The translations under genes were made by a program, and so were the position numbers. From 4572-123 sp002084545 (GTDB lineage: Bacteria > Desulfobacterota > Desulfobacteria > Desulfobacterales > 4572-123), in contig JAOZSJ010000006.1 of NCBI GenBank assembly GCA_029939715.1, forward strand, positions 1 through 63,042: a DNA stretch of 63,042 nucleotides. The letters are read 5' to 3'. The notes below the pieces were generated by a model. It worked only from the letters and a program-made list of their open reading frames with translations, was not told the DNA's origin and searched no databases. Every line of letters starts with the position of its first letter. The stretch's first letter is position 1. This document shows, piece by piece, positions 1-8,372 of this stretch.

Positions 1-567
1 GGGGAACTTTATGGTGAAGTCACTGCTTCTGTTGGTGATACCACCGTAAATATCGAACTTACAACAATCATAACTCAGGATGATAGCGTTGAATATGCAC
101 CGAACGATGATATTTACGGTTCAGAATTTTTGTGCCAAATTACGGCGGAAGATGGCTCTGGACCGGTCACGGACTTCCCCAACGGCCTGATCGTGACCAT
201 TGATTTTGATCTTGGTAAAGTGGCCCCGGGTGATTTTGAATCCGGAGTCGCGGCTGTTTACCATGCCGTTGACGAGGCTACACTGCTGGCCGGCAATGGT
301 ACGATGGTGCCGGTCGAGGACATTCTTGCCGTCGATTACATCGGTGACGGCCAGACCGGATATGTTACCTTCCGGGTCTATTCGCTGTCGGTTTTCGGTA
401 TTGGTGCGGGCTCCGGATCCGATGCATTGAGTGATCACAGTGATGACAGCAGTTGTTTTATTTCCAGTGTGGCAGGCGGTTTCGGCATGAATCCGCCGGT
501 GGCTGTTTTGGGCCTGGCCGGTTTATTTGCCGCCTCACTGCTGTTGACTGGAAGGAAATGTAATTGA
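1..567 (+). CDS. Surface/secreted protein with C-terminal membrane anchor (5' end outside window)
   Basis: The reading frame is open from base 1, so only the C-terminal 188 residues are present; the gene starts upstream. The visible part has no recognised enzymatic domain and is rich in beta-prone, acidic and Gly/Ser stretches. The end is tripartite: a Ser-rich segment with an SSCFISS motif, a hydrophobic helix of about 20 residues (PPVAVLGLAGLFAASLLL), and a short basic tail (TGRKCN). This is the layout of bacterial C-terminal sorting or anchor signals that carry a Cys. It is followed by an outer-membrane protein gene on the same strand after about 95 bases. Function unknown; cell-envelope location is inferred. 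Confidence 0.6.
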   Translation, partial: GELYGEVTASVGDTTVNIELTTIITQDDSVEYAPNDDIYGSEFLCQITAEDGSGPVTDFPNGLIVTIDFDLGKVAPGDFESGVAAVYHAVDEATLLAGNGTMVPVEDILAVDYIGDGQTGYVTFRVYSLSVFGIGAGSGSDALSDHSDDSSCFISSVAGGFGMNPPVAVLGLAGLFAASLLLTGRKCN

Positions 568-663
568 TAATCAATGTTTTGCGGGGCTGGAAACGGCCCC
601 GCAAAATGATTGTCTGATAAATTTAAAGGTAAAATATAATTGATTCAGTGCCGGGAGAAAAAT

Positions 664-1257
664 ATGATTAAAAAAATTACCATAAGTATCGCAGTCTGTT
701 TATGCCTGTTGCTGGCCGCCGGAAATGTTATGGCCCGGGATGAGGGGTTCTATGCCGGTGTTTCAGGGCTTTATGCTCTGGAAAGTATCGATACGGATCA
801 GACCGAGGAGAAATTCAGCGTTCCGACGGCCATTGATTTTGATGATTCCTGGGGTGTTCAGATAAGGGCCGGACTGGTTTTTAATAAACTTATTTCGGTT
901 GAGGCCGTTGTTGAAAATATTGTGCCTTTTGAATCTGATCTTGATGAAGGTGAAGCCAAGATCTATGTAACTAATCTTTCAATAAACGGAAAGATTTCCG
1001 TTCCGTCCTTTGATACATTTGTTCCGTATGTCATTGGCGGTGTCGGATACCTGCACAGTTTCGAAGATATCAGCTATGGGGATGAAACATCCAAGACCAG
1101 GGACTGGGGCATGAGTGCCCGTGGCGGGTTTGGAATTGATTATTTCTTGAAGGAGTCCCTTGCCCTCAATTTCGAGTCGGCCTACACCACCGGGTTCGGT
1201 GATGTGGACCATGTAAAGTATACGACCATTTCTTTGGGAATGACGTTTTATTTTTAG
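664..1257 (+). CDS. Outer-membrane beta-barrel protein (OmpA/Omp_b-brl-like)
   Basis: Start chosen at ATG 664, which follows GGGAGAAAAAT and begins a clear signal peptide (MIKKITISIAV...AAGNVMA, cleaved near residue 24); a TTG 24 bases upstream is less likely. The mature part of about 173 residues alternates polar and hydrophobic residues, with aromatic girdles, and ends in FYF, the terminal-Phe signature recognised by the BAM complex. Size and pattern fit an eight-stranded barrel of the OmpA/OmpW/OprF transmembrane type with no periplasmic peptidoglycan domain. Role probably structural or a small porin; not resolvable further. A terminator follows. Confidence 0.75.
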   Translation: MIKKITISIAVCLCLLLAAGNVMARDEGFYAGVSGLYALESIDTDQTEEKFSVPTAIDFDDSWGVQIRAGLVFNKLISVEAVVENIVPFESDLDEGEAKIYVTNLSINGKISVPSFDTFVPYVIGGVGYLHSFEDISYGDETSKTRDWGMSARGGFGIDYFLKESLALNFESAYTTGFGDVDHVKYTTISLGMTFYF

Positions 1258-1359
1258 TCCATCTCGATAAAGTACACTGAAGCTGTATTGCGGAAAAATA
1301 GAAAATATACTGGCTGTGGGGCACTGACTCATGGCAGTTATATGAAAAATGGTAAAAAA

Positions 1360-1389
1360 GGGAGCGGTTAAAACCGGCTCCCTTTTTTT
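1360..1389 (+). terminator. Rho-independent terminator after the beta-barrel gene
   Basis: GGGAGC-GGTT, short A-rich loop, AACC-G-GCTCCC, then seven T. The stem of about 10 bp has one bulged G and is followed by the U-tract. It lies about 100 bases past the stop of the barrel gene and before the next gene's RBS. Confidence 0.8.
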
Positions 1390-1496
1390 ATAGTGCAAAG
1401 ATAGATGGCAGGTCTCCAGTTCGGACGCATTCCTGATTATTTGACAATACTGCTTGCGTTTGATAATCTTATCATCATGTGAGGTGAGGGGGAACA

Positions 1497-3272
1497 ATGA
1501 AATTTCCATACGGTGTATGCGACTTTAAAAAAATTAATACACAGGGGTATTTTTACTGTGACAGAACAGATAAAATCAACCTGCTTGAAAAATCCGATTC
1601 CCAGCTTTTTATCCGACCCAGGCGTTTTGGCAAAAGCCTTGTTCTTTCAATGCTGGAAAATTATTATGATGTGGCAAAAAAAGACGAATTCGAGGCAATT
1701 TTCGGAAATTTAGAAATCGGCAGGTATCCAACAAAATTACGAAATTCATACTTTATCCTGAAATTCGATTTTTCCTGCGTTGACCCCACTGGAAGTGCAA
1801 GGGAAGTCAAAGAAGCCTTGTTTGATCACATTAATGACTGCATCAAAGAATTTATTCTTTATTACAGAGAATATAATCTTCCTGGTATTGAAATAAACAA
1901 AAACAATGCCATAAGTTCAGTCAAATCGCTGGTAAGCGCAGTCCGCATTACCCCATACCCGGTCTATCTCCTGATAGATGAGTATGATAATTTTGCCAAT
2001 ACGGTAATGATGGGTGTACAGACCGATAAAACAAGATATAAAGCTCTCGTACATGATGAAGGCCCCATAAGAACTTTTTTCAAGGCTGTAAAATCTTCCA
2101 CATCCGGTTCCATGTTTGATCGTGTTTTTATAACAGGGGTTTCGCCTGTTGTGATGAGTGATATTACCAGCGGATATAATATTGCTGAAAATATATATTT
2201 TGAACCTGAGTTTAATGATCTGTGCGGGTTTAAGCAGAATGAAATTGAGGATGTGATTAAAAAAGTTGTTGATCAATGCGGCTTTGAAAAGGAAAAAATC
2301 CGGGAAGCTGTCAATTTGATGCAGACTTATTACAACGGCTATACGTTTTCACATGCGACAGTTGAGCCTGTCTATAATCCGACGCTGTCTCTATATTTTT
2401 TTAAACAATTTCAAAAAATGTGCAAATACCCCAGAGAGATGCTGGATGACAATCTTGCCGTGGACGAATCAAAGCTTGAATATATAGCCCGGATTCCCAG
2501 GGGAAGAGATCTTTTATTGAAATTGATGGAAAATGAATGCCGGGTGACTGCATCAAAAATCAGTAAACGTTTTGGCATCAGGGAAATGCTGGCGGATAAA
2601 TCCAGGAACAATACGTTCCTTGTCTCTTTTCTTTATTATTTTGGCGTTTTGACCATTGTAGAAGATACAGAAAATCTTGAAATAATTTTAAAAGTTCCCA
2701 ATCTGGTTATGAAAAGTCTTTATGTAGAAAGGATTCAGAAGATGCTGCTATCTGAACCCGGCGACAGGGATGATGGTAAAAACGCTGCAAAACTTGTTTA
2801 CCAAAAAGGGAATATGGCACCTTTATGCAAATTTATGGAGGACCGATATTTTAAGGTTTTTCATAACAGGGACTATCGGTGGGCAAACGAGTTGACTGTA
2901 AAGACTGCTTTTCTCACTCTGCTTTACAATGATATTATCTATATCATGGATTCTGAAGCTGAAATTGATCCCAGGTATGCAGATCTCACGATGATCATCA
3001 GGCCGGATAAAAGATATGGTAAAGTATTTGATGTATTGATTGAATTTAAGTTTGTAAGGCTCAAAGAGGCAGGGATAAACGCTGATAAGGCACAAGATCT
3101 GGCCGAGGATGAACTGGTGCTGATTCCTGAAGTTGCAAATCAGTTAACAGATGGTGAAAAACAAGTGCTGGAATACGGAAACAAGCTTGAACAAAGGTAT
3201 GGAAACCTTAGATTGCAGAAATTTGTAGTCGTGGCTCTGGGGTTTGAAAGGGTCTGTTTCAGAAAGGTTTGA
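1497..3272 (+). CDS. AAA-ATPase-like / PD-(D/E)XK nuclease-like protein
   Basis: 591 residues, start supported by a strong purine-rich RBS (GAGGTGAGGGGG). The N-terminal half matches the AAA-ATPase_like family: substrate-like opening (FPYGVCDF..Y.DKT), an atypical Walker A (FIRPRRFGKS, about residues 38-47) and a Walker B (YLLIDEYDNF, about 157-166). The C-terminal third carries the PD-(D/E)XK_9/DUF1703 core, with ADLTMII followed by DVLIEFKF (about 490-520). These proteins form large paralogous families in Bacteroidetes and deltaproteobacteria and their role is not established; defence or mobile-element functions are only suspected. The gene is clearly more AT-rich than its neighbours, suggesting acquisition. 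Confidence 0.8.
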   Translation: MKFPYGVCDFKKINTQGYFYCDRTDKINLLEKSDSQLFIRPRRFGKSLVLSMLENYYDVAKKDEFEAIFGNLEIGRYPTKLRNSYFILKFDFSCVDPTGSAREVKEALFDHINDCIKEFILYYREYNLPGIEINKNNAISSVKSLVSAVRITPYPVYLLIDEYDNFANTVMMGVQTDKTRYKALVHDEGPIRTFFKAVKSSTSGSMFDRVFITGVSPVVMSDITSGYNIAENIYFEPEFNDLCGFKQNEIEDVIKKVVDQCGFEKEKIREAVNLMQTYYNGYTFSHATVEPVYNPTLSLYFFKQFQKMCKYPREMLDDNLAVDESKLEYIARIPRGRDLLLKLMENECRVTASKISKRFGIREMLADKSRNNTFLVSFLYYFGVLTIVEDTENLEIILKVPNLVMKSLYVERIQKMLLSEPGDRDDGKNAAKLVYQKGNMAPLCKFMEDRYFKVFHNRDYRWANELTVKTAFLTLLYNDIIYIMDSEAEIDPRYADLTMIIRPDKRYGKVFDVLIEFKFVRLKEAGINADKAQDLAEDELVLIPEVANQLTDGEKQVLEYGNKLEQRYGNLRLQKFVVVALGFERVCFRKV

Positions 3273-3439
3273 AATTCTGTTTCCTGTTGACTAAAGAGAC
3301 TGCTTTTATTAATATCCGCTTGAAATCAAAATGCGCATAGTTTATTGAATGATGTATACTGGATATGGCGTCGCTGTACTTGTTTTTTTATAGGTACAGG
3401 ATGTCGTTTTTTATTTTTTTAACCATATGAGTAGCCGCA

Positions 3440-4240
3440 ATGCCTGATATGTCTCCAAAAACAATTTTGCAGGACCTGGGTGCCGGAAGCATTTCCTTTT
3501 TACAGGAAATGGGGCAGATGGGCCTTTTTTTTATTCAGGCTTTTGTTCTTATATTTACACGCCCTTTCCAGGTGTCTAAATTTATCCAGCAGATGTATTT
3601 TATCGGGGCCAAATCGGTCTTTGTGATTTTTCTGACCGGAGGTTTTACCGGTATGGTGCTCGGGCTGCAGGGATATTATACCCTGGTTAAATTCGGGTCC
3701 GAGGGGATGCTGGGGGCAGCGGTTTCTCTTTCCCTGATCAGGGAACTGGGACCGACCCTGACCGCCATCATGATTACCGGTCGTGCCGGTTCCGCCATGG
3801 CCGCCGAGATCGGCATCATGCGAATATCCGAACAGATCGATGCTCTGGTCACCATGGACATCAACCCGGTTCGTTTTCTGGTCAGCCCGCGGATTGCCGC
3901 GGCGATTATCAGCTTTCCTTTGCTGACGGCCCTGTTTGATGTAGTAGGCATCATGGGCGGCTACCTGACCGGTTCAGTCTTGCTGGGTATCAACTCAGGA
4001 GCTTATTTCTGGCGGATTGAATCCAGCGTGGTAATGCAGGATATAAGCAGCGGATTTATCAAATCGGTGGTTTTTGCGGCCATTGTCGTTCTGGTTTGCT
4101 GTTTCCAGGGATACACCACCCATACCCGCTCGGAAGGGTTCGGTGCCAGGGGTGTCAGTTTTTCCACCACCACCGCAGTGGTCATGTCCAGCGTACTTAT
4201 ACTGGTGTTCGACTATGTATTGACATCGATTTTGCTTTAA
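3440..4240 (+). CDS. mlaE: MlaE-type ABC transporter permease
   Basis: 266 residues of the MlaE/YrbE permease family, inner-membrane core of the Mla phospholipid transporter. About five hydrophobic helices are visible, with the family's conserved central block: GFTGMVLGLQGYYTL, then RELGPTLTAIMITGRAGSAMAAEIG (about residues 107-132), then the MRISEQIDAL segment that couples to the ATPase. First gene of mlaE-F-D-C-A; mlaF follows after 104 bases. No mlaB (STAS) gene is present in the cluster, as is common outside gammaproteobacteria. Confidence 0.92.
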   Translation: MPDMSPKTILQDLGAGSISFLQEMGQMGLFFIQAFVLIFTRPFQVSKFIQQMYFIGAKSVFVIFLTGGFTGMVLGLQGYYTLVKFGSEGMLGAAVSLSLIRELGPTLTAIMITGRAGSAMAAEIGIMRISEQIDALVTMDINPVRFLVSPRIAAAIISFPLLTALFDVVGIMGGYLTGSVLLGINSGAYFWRIESSVVMQDISSGFIKSVVFAAIVVLVCCFQGYTTHTRSEGFGARGVSFSTTTAVVMSSVLILVFDYVLTSILL

Positions 4241-4344
4241 AGCACTGATTTTTATTTTTTTACCGTTTTGTGAAAATGTGTTATTTGCGGCCTGCGCCTT
4301 TTCAACAGCATTGGGCCGGCCGGATTTAGGGATTTAAGAAAAAT

Positions 4345-5556
4345 ATGCCGGAACCGTTGATACAGCTTGAGAATGTACATAAAAAATTCGGTAATCATGT
4401 GATTTTAAACGGCGTTGATCTTAGTATCTACGGTGGCGAAGTCTTGACGGTTATCGGCAAGAGCGGCGGGGGCAAGAGCGTTCTGCTTAAGCATGTGATC
4501 GGTCTGCTCACACCTGATTCAGGACGTATTGTATATGAAGGGCGATCCATTGATGACATGAAAAAAGCCGAGCGAAGAGCCTTGAAAAACAGGTTCAGCT
4601 ACATGTTTCAGGGAACGGCTCTTTTTGATTCGATGCCTGTTTATGATAATATTGCTTTGCCGCTGAAAGAAAAAGCCCGGTTGTCCGGTCCTGCGATTAA
4701 AGACAAGGTATATGAAAAAATGTCACAGCTCGACCTGCATGACATTGAGGAAAAGTATCCGTCCCAGATTTCCGGCGGGATGAAAAAACGGGTGGCTTTG
4801 GCAAGAGCCCTGGTGACAGATCCGGAGATTGTTTTGTTTGATGAACCAACGACCGGTCTGGACCCTATACGGAAAAATGCCGTGCACAGCATGATCTGCG
4901 ATTATCAAAGCAAGTTCGGTTTTACCGCCGTGGTGGTGAGCCATGAAATTCCGGATGTGTTTTTTATTTCCCAGCGAATCGCCATGCTGGACAGAGGGCG
5001 TATTCATTTTCAGGGCACTCCCGATGAAATTAAAAATATCGATGATCCCGTGGTCAATGAGTTTATCAAAGGGCTGGAGGCAGAGCAGGATGATCTGACC
5101 GGCATGGATACGCATACCTACGGAGAACAGAAGTTCCAGATTGAAATGGAACAGTTGAAAGGAAACGGTAAAACCTTTTCACTGGTTTTGTTCAAGGTGG
5201 ATAACATGGAAGAGATCAACAATAAATGGGGACATACGGAAGGTCAGCGGGTTTTGAAAAATTTTGCCGAACATATTACAAATAATTTACGGCACAATGA
5301 TATCTGCAGCCGCCTGGGACTGAACCGGATCATGCTGCTGATGCCTGATACTAAAATAGATGGAGCGCGCCATGTCTGTGCCAGGATGGCCGGAAATCTG
5401 AAAAGTGCGGATGTTATGGGAGATCGACTGCAAGCCGGCTTCTGCTTTTCCGTCAGTGCCGGGTTTGCGCAGGCGCACAAGGAAAGCACTATGGACGAAA
5501 TGCTGGAAAGGGCCAAGTCCGACCAGAATAAATTTTATGATTTCCGGATCTGTTGA
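4345..5556 (+). CDS. mlaF: MlaF-type ABC ATPase fused to a degenerate GGDEF-like domain
   Basis: 403 residues, about 140 longer than a normal MlaF. Residues 5-245 are a complete ABC ATPase: Walker A GKSGGGKS, signature ISGGMKKR, Walker B VLFDEPTTGLD, H-loop VVSHE. Residues about 250-403 align with the GGDEF fold: DDLTGMDTHTY..F at the start, LVLFKVDNMEEINNKWGHTEGQRVLKNFA, then DICSRLGLNRIMLLMP where GGDEF should be, and a final VSAGFA / LERAKSDQNKFYDF. The catalytic GGDEF is replaced by LGLNR and the metal-binding Asp/Glu are altered, so cyclase activity is unlikely; a nucleotide-sensing or dimerising role is inferred. Confidence 0.9.
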   Translation: MPEPLIQLENVHKKFGNHVILNGVDLSIYGGEVLTVIGKSGGGKSVLLKHVIGLLTPDSGRIVYEGRSIDDMKKAERRALKNRFSYMFQGTALFDSMPVYDNIALPLKEKARLSGPAIKDKVYEKMSQLDLHDIEEKYPSQISGGMKKRVALARALVTDPEIVLFDEPTTGLDPIRKNAVHSMICDYQSKFGFTAVVVSHEIPDVFFISQRIAMLDRGRIHFQGTPDEIKNIDDPVVNEFIKGLEAEQDDLTGMDTHTYGEQKFQIEMEQLKGNGKTFSLVLFKVDNMEEINNKWGHTEGQRVLKNFAEHITNNLRHNDICSRLGLNRIMLLMPDTKIDGARHVCARMAGNLKSADVMGDRLQAGFCFSVSAGFAQAHKESTMDEMLERAKSDQNKFYDFRIC

Positions 5557-5594
5557 TAAAATATTAAACTGAATGTATTTGGAAAAATATAGTT

Positions 5595-6041
5595 ATGAAA
5601 AAGTCGACCACTGAAATTTCGGTAGGTGTTTTTGTCATGATAGGACTGCTGTGCGTTGGTTATTTAACAATCAAGCTGGGACAGATGGAGCTTTTAGGGG
5701 ATGATTATTATCTGCTCAGCGCCAGATTTGATAATGTCAGCGGCTTGAGGCCCGGAGCACAGGTCGAGATGGCCGGTGTGAAAATCGGTCAGGTGGATTC
5801 CATCACTCTTGACAGGGAAACGCTGTTTGCCATTGTCGGACTAAAGATCCAGAACAGCATGGAATTGTCCGATGACGCCATCGCTTCGGTCAAGACTTCG
5901 GGTATTATCGGCGATAAATATGTCAAGATCATTGCCGGCGGGTCGGATGATATGTTAAAACCCGGTGATATGATTACGGATACGGAATCGGCGGTGGACA
6001 TCGAGGAGTTGATCAGCAAGTATGTGTTCGGAGGGGTTTGA
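5595..6041 (+). CDS. mlaD: MlaD-like MCE-domain lipid transport protein
   Basis: 148 residues with one N-terminal membrane anchor (about 9-27, VGVFVMIGLLCVGYLTIKLG) followed by a single MCE domain: ARFDNVSGLRPGAQVEMAGVKIGQV is the family signature. MlaD forms a hexameric periplasmic ring on MlaFE that passes phospholipids. Length matches short MlaD proteins. Lies 38 bases after mlaF and 27 bases before mlaC, so part of the same operon. Confidence 0.92.
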   Translation: MKKSTTEISVGVFVMIGLLCVGYLTIKLGQMELLGDDYYLLSARFDNVSGLRPGAQVEMAGVKIGQVDSITLDRETLFAIVGLKIQNSMELSDDAIASVKTSGIIGDKYVKIIAGGSDDMLKPGDMITDTESAVDIEELISKYVFGGV

Positions 6042-6068
6042 AAAAAAATTCAAGGGAGCCTGACAGTT

Positions 6069-6689
6069 ATGAAAAAGTTTTTGTTTGCGGCAGTTTTTTT
6101 AATGTGCATGGGAATGATCAATACGGTATCTGCCGTCGAACCCATGGAAGCCCTCAGGGAACCCATGGAAAAGATACTGAATCTGCTGGCGGACCCCCAG
6201 TATAAGGAAGCGAACACCAAGAGCCTGCAGCGGCAGCAGATTACAGCTATCACAAGCAGCCTGTTTGATTATACCGAGATGGCTAAACGTGCCCTGGCAA
6301 GGAACTGGAAGATTTTTACGCCGGCTCAGAGGAAGGAGTTCAGGGATGTTTTTGCCGATCTGCTGGAAACCACCTATTACAGCAAAGTTTACGGTGAATA
6401 TACCAATGAGACGATAACCTATCAGAAACAACAGAAAATTTCCGATGTCAAGGCCCGGGTTGAAACATTGATTCACCGGAAAACAGTGGATGTCCCGATA
6501 AAGTACAGCATGAAGTTAAGCAAGGGCGTGTGGCGGGTATATGACGTCAATATTGAAGGCGTCAGCCTGATTAAGAATTATCGTTCCCAGTTTGCCAAAA
6601 TTCTCAACAAGAATAAGCCGGAATACTTAATACAACGGCTCAGGGATAAGGTTGCTTTGCTTGAAAAAGGTGAGAATCCGGAGACATGA
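6069..6689 (+). CDS. mlaC: MlaC-like periplasmic phospholipid-binding protein
   Basis: 206 residues of the MlaC/Ttg2D family. Signal peptide MKKFLFAAVFLMCMGMINTVSA, then the family pattern of a helical N-terminal half (ITSSLFDYTEMAKRALARNW....EFRDVFADLLETTYYSKVYGEY) and a beta-rich half ending in WRVYDVNIEGVSLIKNYRSQF, the conserved MlaC C-terminal motif. It shuttles phospholipid between MlaD and MlaA. Its stop overlaps the start of the next gene (ATGA), indicating translational coupling. Confidence 0.93.
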   Translation: MKKFLFAAVFLMCMGMINTVSAVEPMEALREPMEKILNLLADPQYKEANTKSLQRQQITAITSSLFDYTEMAKRALARNWKIFTPAQRKEFRDVFADLLETTYYSKVYGEYTNETITYQKQQKISDVKARVETLIHRKTVDVPIKYSMKLSKGVWRVYDVNIEGVSLIKNYRSQFAKILNKNKPEYLIQRLRDKVALLEKGENPET

Positions 6690-7531
6690 TGAAATACGCT
6701 GCTTTTTTGTCTGTTGTTTTAACTCTGCTGCTGAGTATGGGCTGTGCGGCCCATAACGCATCCACGGAATCCGGAGATGTGCTGTCCCAGCCCATCCAGC
6801 CGGCAACGCAGGCAACTGAAAAAGATTTCGTGGAGCAGCAGGACCTGACCGAAGTTGATTCTGAATTTTTAGATGACAGTCTTGATTTTCTGGATGAAGA
6901 GGATGAGGACTTTGAGGATGATATCCGGATTGCGGATCCGATTGCACCACTGAACAAGGTTATATACCATTTTAATGATAAACTGTACTTCTGGGTCTTG
7001 AAACCCGCGGCAAAGGGCTATCGGGCCGTTGTGCCGCATGTTGTTCGAAACAGCGTGAAGAATTTTTTTGTAAATCTTACTTTTCCGGCCCGTTTTGTCA
7101 ACAGCCTGCTGCAGGCCAAAGGACAGAACGCCTCGGATGAACTGGGCCGATTCCTGTTCAACAGCACGGTGGGTGTGCTCGGTTTCTGGGATGCCGCCGA
7201 CAGGTTTTATCCGAATCTGAATCCTGTTTCCGAAGACCTGGGACAGACTTTGGGCAGGTATCGAATGGGCAATGGCTTTTATATTGTCTGGCCAATTCTG
7301 GGGCCGTCCACATTAAGAGATTCGGTCGGTATGATCGGCGACCGGTTCCTGAATCCCGTGACCTATGTGGAACCGGCGGAGGCATCACTGGGTGTCAGCG
7401 CGTATGATAAGGTAAACAGCCTCTCTTTTCGCATCGGTGATTACGAGGCATTGAAAGATGCAGCCCTGGACCCGTATGAAGCGTTTCGGGATGCATACAT
7501 TCAATACCGGCAGAAAAAGGTAGAGGAATAG
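6686..7531 (+). CDS. mlaA: MlaA/VacJ-family outer-membrane lipoprotein
   Basis: 281 residues. Lipoprotein signal peptide with lipobox LSMGC (Cys about residue 21), then an acidic low-complexity spacer of about 50 residues (..FLDDSLDFLDEEDEDFEDD..), then the MlaA domain: DPIAPLNKVIYHFNDKLYFWVLKPAAKGYR, VNLTFPARFVNSLLQ, LGRFLFNSTVGVLGFWD, EDLGQTLGRYRMGNGFYIVWPILGPSTLRD. MlaA removes phospholipid from the outer leaflet of the outer membrane. The long acidic spacer is unusual. Last gene of the mla operon, ATGA-overlapped with mlaC. Confidence 0.93.
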   Translation: MMKYAAFLSVVLTLLLSMGCAAHNASTESGDVLSQPIQPATQATEKDFVEQQDLTEVDSEFLDDSLDFLDEEDEDFEDDIRIADPIAPLNKVIYHFNDKLYFWVLKPAAKGYRAVVPHVVRNSVKNFFVNLTFPARFVNSLLQAKGQNASDELGRFLFNSTVGVLGFWDAADRFYPNLNPVSEDLGQTLGRYRMGNGFYIVWPILGPSTLRDSVGMIGDRFLNPVTYVEPAEASLGVSAYDKVNSLSFRIGDYEALKDAALDPYEAFRDAYIQYRQKKVEE

Positions 7532-7534
7532 ATC

Positions 7535-7571
7535 TCAGGCTATCAGGCTAAAGGCTATCAGGCTGAAAGCT
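7535..7571. repeat. Seven-base-periodic repeat array
   Basis: Units TCAGGCT A, TCAGGCT, AAAGGCT A, TCAGGCT, GAAAGCT follow each other with a spacing of 7 or 8 bases, directly after the mlaA stop. One of several intergenic arrays with the same periodicity but different unit sequences. Confidence 0.7.
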
Positions 7572-7602
7572 GTTTGGGCAGTCTGACAGCATGACACGCA
7601 GT

Positions 7603-8103
7603 CTACCTTCCACAACATTTTTTGTATTTTTTGCCGCTGCCGCATGGGCAGGGATCGTTGCGGCCCACCTTGGGGGATGAGCGCACGACCTGTGTTTGGG
7701 AGGGTGCTTCACCGTCATAAAAATACCAGTTATCGTCCTGCTTTTTGAACCGGGCTATTTCATGGTGCCGCTTTTTTTTGTCTTTTTCAATGTATTCGGC
7801 GATAAATTCGACGGTTCCTTCCTTGTCGTCCGGTCCCCCGTCCCGGGTCTCCCTGATTGTAAGCCCGCGCCAGATTGATTTTTCCGCCCATTTTCGGATC
7901 GACCCGGCATCATGATCTTTGCGCTGATCCGGGTGAACCGTGTCAAGCAGATATTGTACATCTGCTTTTGCAAAGGCGGTATAACGGGACCGCATTAAAG
8001 CTTCCGGTGTCTGGGCCGGAACGGTTCCTTCAATAAGCTCCCGGCAGCATTCATCATAGGTTTTGCCGGAGCCGCACGGGCAGTTTTCAGTCGTTGTTTC
8101 CAT
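7603..8103 (-). CDS. ychJ: YchJ-family SEC-C motif protein
   Basis: 166 residues from ATG 8103; this start has GGAG about nine bases upstream, though an ATG at 8118 would add five residues. Two zinc-binding SEC-C motifs, one at each end: CPCGSGKTYDECC and CPCGSGKKYKKCC. Between them is the YchJ/UPF0225 core with PEALMRSRYTAFAKADVQYLLDT and W..GLTI, an NTF2-like fold. Function is not established in any organism known to me. Stands alone, convergent with the mla operon. Confidence 0.88.
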   Translation of the reverse strand: METTTENCPCGSGKTYDECCRELIEGTVPAQTPEALMRSRYTAFAKADVQYLLDTVHPDQRKDHDAGSIRKWAEKSIWRGLTIRETRDGGPDDKEGTVEFIAEYIEKDKKKRHHEIARFKKQDDNWYFYDGEAPSQTQVVRSSPKVGRNDPCPCGSGKKYKKCCGR

Positions 8104-8123
8104 TTTATGTTTCTCCATGATTG

Positions 8124-8151
8124 TTCAAAGGTTACTGGTTACTGGTTCGAG
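8124..8151. repeat. Seven-base-periodic repeat array
   Basis: TTCAAAG, GTTACTG, GTTACTG, GTTCGAG in strict register of seven. Lies upstream of ychJ and immediately next to a REP-like palindrome. Confidence 0.65.
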
Positions 8152-8153
8152 CT

Positions 8154-8196
8154 ATCGCAGGGTGAGTTCTGTTCACCGATAGAGGGAATACCTCTT
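8154..8196. repeat. REP-like palindromic element, copy 1 (most diverged)
   Basis: ATCGCAGGGTGAG..GTTCACCGATAGA, then GGAATACCT. Palindromic core GGTGA/TCACC. Shares the framing ATCG(T/C)AGGGTG...CACC.ATAGA and a GAATACCT tail with the copy at 20807. Intergenic, between ychJ and the radical SAM gene. Confidence 0.6.
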
Positions 8197-8372
8197 ATCG
8201 AAGGTTACAATTCCACCCCCCATTGCATCCGGAAAAAATATCCGTGTGAGTCCGTGCTTCCCATGGCTGTTTTCTCATAAAAGATTTGATTTTGAAGTGA
8301 ATTTAGGATTATGTCAATCAAAAATACTTTTTACGGGCTCGTCAATAATGCAATGAAAGCTTTTTTGATAAA

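Noticed and set aside
1400..1580. Possible CRISPR or tandem repeats anywhere in the window
   Set aside because: No regularly spaced direct repeats of 20-40 bases were seen; the seven-base arrays have no spacers.
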